In this document: positions 60,015 to 64,000 of the stretch, in pieces | Layout: every line of letters starts with the position of its first letter | Numbering within the stretch: position 1 is the first letter of the stretch | NCBI GenBank assembly: GCA_905221605.1 | Contig: CAJNDS010000017.1 | Coordinates: 82,001-146,000, forward strand | Length of the DNA: 64,000 bases | Direction: 5' to 3' | Origin: Symbiodinium natans | Lineage: Eukaryota; Sar; Dinophyceae; Suessiales; Symbiodiniaceae | Translations under genes and position numbers: made by a program | The notes under the pieces: model-generated | Told to the model about the DNA's origin: nothing | Databases searched by the model: none | What the model saw: only the letters and a program-made list of their open reading frames with translations

Positions 60015-60533
60015 ACATAGAGTGAAGTACATAGAGTGAAGTGCATAGAGTGAAGTGCATAGAGTGAAGTGCATAGAGTGAAGTACATAGAGTGAAGTGC
60101 ATAGAGTGAAGCGCATAGAGTGAAGTGCATAGAGCGAAGTGCATAGTGTGAAGTGCATAGAGTGAAGCGCATAGAGTGAAGTGCATAGAGTGAAGTGCAT
60201 AGAGCGAAGTGCATAGAGTGAATGGCATAGAGTGAAGCGCATAGAGTGAAGTGCATAGAGTGAAGTGCATAGAGTGAAGTGCATAGAGTGAAGTGCATAG
60301 AGTCAAGTGCATAGAGTGAAGTGCATAGTGTGAAGTGCATAGAGTGAAGCGCATAGAGTGAAGTGCATAGAGTCAAGTGCATAGAGTCAAGTGCATAGAG
60401 TGAAGTGCATAGAGTGAATTGCATAGAGTGAAGTGCATAGAGTGAAGTGCATAGAGTCAAGTGCATAGAGTCAAGTGCATAGAGTGAAGTGCATAGAGTG
60501 AATTGCATAGAGTGAAGTGCATAGAGTCAAGTG
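60015..60533. repeat. 14-bp array (GTGCATAGAGTGAA), about 37 copies
   Basis: Near-perfect 14-mers with point variants (GCGCATAG, GAGTCAA, GTACATAG). Because 14 is not a multiple of three, each minus frame cycles through the same 14-residue peptide. As none of its codons is a stop, all three minus frames stay open (frames ending at 59703, 59878 and 59927). Confidence 0.95.
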
Positions 60534-60599
60534 AGTTTAGTACAAGTTAATAGAAATTACGAGATTTACTACCCAGTCTTAGATTTCTTAATTAAAATT

Positions 60600-61000
60600 A
60601 CTCTTTCTAAGGCGGCGGGCTGGGTTGACATCGCCAATCGGGATTGCAACCCTCTGCGGGTTTCGGCGTGGTCGCGGTGCTAAAACCGTCGTTTTTTTTT
60701 CGTTTCTTTGTGTCCGCGGACAACCCTCTGCGGGTAATCGCCGGGTCGCGGCGCTAAAACCGTCGTTTTTGGTACTTTTTTTCGTGGGCGCAGACAACCC
60801 TCTGCGGGTTTCGGCGTTGGCGCGGTTTCAAAACCGTCGTGTTTTTGCGTTTCTTGACATGCAAACGCAACCCCTCTGCGGGTTTTCGCGTGGTCGCGGT
60901 GCCAAAACCGTAGTGTTTTTGCGTTTCTTGACATACAAACGTAACCCCTCTGCGGGTTTTCGCGTGGTCGCGTTGCTAAAACCGTAGCGTTTTTTGCGTT
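60600..61000. repeat. minisatellite, about 75 bp units (AACCCTCTGCGGGTTTTCGCG core)
   Basis: Five units with the core at about 60648, 60722, 60796, 60869 and 60945, each followed by GGTCGCGGTGCTAAAACCGT and TTTTTGCGTTTC. The family is related to the 25855-26490 array in opposite orientation. Confidence 0.9.
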
Positions 61001-61004
61001 ACAG

Positions 61005-61365
61005 ACGTAGTACGCCGGGGACTTCCGTGGCTGGATAATCGAGTTTTGTAGTACAAATGTAGTACGCCGGGGACACCCGGAGCTTCCGTGGCTGGAAAGT
61101 CGATTTTTGTAGTAGAAACGCAGTACGCCGCGGACACGCGGAGCTTCCGTGGCTGGAAAGTCGACTTTTTCTAGTACAAACGTAGTACGCCGCGGACACG
61201 CGGAGCTTCCATGGCTGGAAAGTCGACTTTTGTAGTACAGACGTATAGTACGCCGGGGACACCCGGAGCTTCCGTGGCTGGAAAGTCGACTTTTTGTAGT
61301 AGAAACGTAGTACGCCGCGGACACGCGGGGCTTCCGTGGCTGGAAAGTCGACTTTTTGTAGTACA
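61005..61365. repeat. 62-bp array (GTAGTACGCCGCGGACACGC)
   Basis: Six units start at about 61008, 61059, 61120, 61182, 61244 and 61307. Each carries GGAGCTTCCGTGGCTGGAAA and GTCGACTTTTTGTAGTACA. Confidence 0.95.
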
Positions 61366-62280
61366 TTCCAAAAGCATCGCAAATACCATGGTCCCCGAAT
61401 TCGCTGTTTCCAAAACCATCGCAAATACCATGGTCCCCGAATTCGCTGGTTCCAAAAGCATGGCAAATACCATGGTCCCCGAATTCGCTGGTTCCAAAAC
61501 CATCGCAAATACCATGGTCCCCGAACTCGCTGGTTCCAAAAGCATCGCAAATACCATGGTCCCCGAACTCGCTGGTTCCAAAACCATCGCAAATACCATG
61601 GTCCCCGAATTCGCTGTGCCCAAAAGCATCGCAAACACCATGGTCCCCGAATTCGCTGTTTCCAAAACCATCGCAAATACCACGGTCCCCGAGTTCGCTG
61701 GTTCCAAAAGGTCCAAAAGCATCGCAAATACCATGGTCCCCGAATTCGCTGCTTCCAAAACCATCGCAAATACCATGGTCCCCGAATTCGCTGGTTCCAA
61801 AACCATCGCAAATACCAAGGTCCCCGAATTCGTTGTTTTTAAAACATCGCAAGGAGCTTCCGTGGCTGGTTCCAAAAACCATCGCGCATACCATGGTCCC
61901 CGAATTCGCTGGTTCCAAAAGCATCGCAAATACCATGGTCCCCGAATTCGCTGGTTCCAAAAGCATCGCAAATACCATGGTCCCCGAATTCGCTGTTTCC
62001 AAAACCATCGCAAATACCATGGTCCCCGAATTCGCTGGTTCCAAAAGCATGGCAAATACCACGGTCCCCGAATTCGCTGTTTCCAAAAGCATCGCAAACA
62101 CCATGGTCCCCGAATTCGCTGGTTCCAAAAGCATCGCAAACACCATGGTCCCCGAATTCGCTGGTTCCAAAAGCATCGCAAATACCATGGTCCCCGAATT
62201 CGCAGGTTCCAAAACCATGGCAAATACCACGGTCCCCGAATTCGCTGGTTCCAAAACCATCGCAAATACCATGGTCACCG
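61366..62280. repeat. 42-bp array (ATACCATGGTCCCCGAATTC), about 21 copies
   Basis: Each unit reads TTCCAAAAGCATCGCAAATA, then CCATGGTCCCCGAATTCGCT, then GG. The period is a multiple of three, and the minus frame through it belongs to a 542-codon ORF (60680-62308) repeating NSGTMVFAMLLEPA. Plus frames are also open (61211-62407, 398 codons). One unit at about 61835-61885 is disrupted and contains GGAGCTTCCGTGGCTGG from the neighbouring 62-bp family. Coding is not supported because frames on both strands are equally open. Confidence 0.95.
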
Positions 62281-62579
62281 ATTGCGCAAAAATCACATGG
62301 TGTTCCAATGCCGGGCGTGCGAAAACATCGCAAATTTCATGGTAATTTTATTCCCGGCGTGCGAAACTCACTTCGGTCAGATTTCACTGTGCTTCTCTGC
62401 TCTTTGAAGCTCCAAGGTCTTCTTGCCAACCTCGCTCTTCTGTCCTTTTTTCTTTGAAAGGCGCTCTGGAGTGTGAGCTTGGACTTCAGAGCGACTGCTG
62501 ATGATGCTCATGGCTGACGGCTCTCGCGTTAGATGCTTTTGTGTTTTCTTTCATAGCATCGCGTTGACAGGACGTGCAC

Positions 62580-62860
62580 AGCCGAGTCGGGTGCATGCAA
62601 GTGAAGTTCATACAGTTCAAGTCCGTTTACTTCAGATCTATTGAATGCCAATGAAGTGTATAGAGTTGACCACAAGTGCATGGCATTCAACTCAACACAC
62701 TTGAAGGCCATGCAGGTCGAGTGCATACACGTCCAGTATACAAGTGCAGTATACAAGTGAGTATGCAACCATATAAGTGCATACACTTAAGTGCATACAC
62801 TTGTCCAAGTGCATACAGTTTGAGCGCACAGAGTCAAGTGTATAGACTCAACGCACCGCA
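62580..62860. repeat. degenerate GTGCATACA-type repeats
   Basis: CAAGTGCATACACTT and GAGTGCATACACGT variants. They resemble diverged relatives of the 14-bp GTGCATAGAGTGAA unit. Confidence 0.6.
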
Positions 62861-62894
62861 AATCGATGCTTTCGGGCCAATCGTCTTCTAGTTC

Positions 62895-63765
62895 GTATGT
62901 CGGCGGCAGTCAGGTTTTGGCACGTCGGCGCTTTTTTTTCATGTCGGCGCGTACTTTTGGCACGTCGGCGCGTACTTTTGGCACGTCGGCGGGTCCTTTT
63001 CAAATTAGTCACTTTCAAATCTCCCCGCTTGCCTCTGGGTTATTCCCCCTGAATTCCTTGAGTTTTTCGTAGTAACCTCTCTATTCTATTTAACTCTGTC
63101 TCCGCGTGTCTTTTTTTCCATCTCGAGACGCACTTTTGGCACGACGGCGCGTTTGTTTTGCATGTCGGCGCGTACTTTTGGCATGTCGGCGCGTACTTTT
63201 GGCACGTCGGTTCCTTGAGTTCCTCGTAGTAACCTCTTTATTCTATGTAACTCTGTCTCCGCGTGTCTTTTTTTCCATCTCGGCACGCACTTTTGGTACG
63301 TCGGCGCGTATTTCTTTGCACGTCGGCGCGTACTTTTGGCATGTCGGCGCGTACTCCTGTTCTTTTCAAATTAGTCACTTTCAAATCTCCCCGACTGCCT
63401 CTGGGCTATTCCCCCTCAATTCCTTGAGTTCCTCATAGTAGCCTCTTTGTTCTGTTTAACTCTGTCTGCGCGTGTCTTTTTTCCATCTCGGCACGCACTT
63501 TTGGTACGTCGGCGCGTATTTCTTTGCACGTCGGCGCGTGTCTGCGCGTACTTTTGTCCTTTTTCAAATTAGTCACTTTCAAATCTCCCCGACTGCCTCT
63601 GAATTATTCCCGCTGAATTCCTTGAGTTCCTCGTAGTCGGCACGTTTTTTTTGCATGTCGGCGGAACCCTTGGGTTTTAGCATCTCGGCGCGCTTTTCCT
63701 GCATGTCGGCGGAAACCTTGGTTTTTAGCATGTCGGCGAGTTTTTTGACATGTCGGCGCGTGGCG
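62895..63765. repeat. 21-bp repeats within a higher-order unit of about 180-200 bp
   Basis: TTTTGGCATGTCGGCGCGTAC units alternate with a longer block (CAAATTAGTCACTTTCAAAT, then CTCCCCG, then GAATTCCTTGAGTTCCTCGT). Full or partial long blocks occur at about 63001, 63208, 63366 and 63566. Confidence 0.85.
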
Positions 63766-63769
63766 TCCA

Positions 63770-64000
63770 GTTCTGTTGATGGAAGGACCGACTGTTTGGG
63801 GCAGTGCAAAGAAGATCAGCTCTGAGTGTGGGGGCTCGCCCGGCAGGGACGGCGCGCTGCAGCGTCCGGGCCTTGGGCGAGGCTGAGAGTCTAAAGGCAG
63901 GTCAAACTTGACCCGGTCAGTGACTCTTGCTAGCGGCTTCCCGTGTTCGTCCCGCCATTACCCCTTACTCTGCGGCGGGCCAACTCCAGGCGTCTATCCG
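63770..64000. other. unassigned sequence to the window end
   Basis: Nothing recognisable; locally GC-rich. Confidence 0.4.

Noticed and set aside
59703-60508. Three overlapping minus ORFs of 158-193 codons
   Set aside because: They are frame-shifted readings of one 14-bp repeat.
60680-62308. 542-codon minus ORF
   Set aside because: It is open through the 42-bp, 62-bp and 75-bp arrays; plus frames are equally open and no non-repeat domain is present.
59786-63765. CRISPR-like array (regular short repeats with spacers)
   Set aside because: The intervening sequences are themselves repeated or absent, unit spacing is irregular, and the genome is eukaryotic.

Overview
The window looks like nuclear DNA from a dinoflagellate, probably a symbiodiniacean or a relative such as Polarella. 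Three things read from the sequence support this. (1) At 33707-33725 there is an exact 19-nt match to the 3' part of the dinoflagellate spliced leader (DinoSL), not followed by a splice donor, so it looks like a relic in a retroposed mRNA copy. (2) The gene models that can be rebuilt contain many short introns starting with GC, and one that seems to start with GA, as known from dinoflagellates. (3) Interstitial TTTAGGG/CCCTAAA-like tracts and many simple repeats fill the space between genes. The species cannot be named from this.

Coding content is sparse and split into very short exons, so almost every long open frame is a by-product of repeats. Two genes are convincing, both on the minus strand. 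One is a CaMK/CDPK-like protein kinase (about 33262 down to 31769): alpha-C, hinge, catalytic loop HRDVKLD and DFG each fall in a separate exon. The other (58514 down to 55637) has at least 13 proposed exons. It encodes a soluble protein of a dinoflagellate-expanded type with the motifs WIDKCCI and RLW|CVYEWACF, and ten of its exon lengths agree with a single running frame. Weaker minus-strand exons lie near 24.2, 38.3, 49.5, 52.1-52.6 and 55.3 kb, giving a minus-strand bias compatible with unidirectional gene blocks. On the plus strand there is a Rab-like GTPase fragment (30.8 kb) and a possible targeting-peptide exon (9.7 kb).

Layout: 0-4 kb minisatellites, telomere-like tracts, poly-C and (TTC)n; 4-12 kb mostly unassigned, with a composite microsatellite (7.1-7.7 kb) and a 408-codon minus ORF; 12-16 kb repeat arrays and telomere-like sequence; 16-21 kb a diverged duplicated coding-like block and a large inverted repeat; 21-30 kb scattered exons and two microsatellite or minisatellite fields; 30-34 kb GTPase fragment, kinase and DinoSL relic; 34-55 kb mostly intronic or intergenic, with isolated exons, poly-C and short tandem repeats; 55.6-58.5 kb the WIDKCCI gene; 59.8-63.8 kb a chain of distinct tandem arrays (21, 14, about 75, 62 and 42 bp units, then a higher-order array). 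No rRNA, tRNA, CRISPR or complete transposon was recognised.
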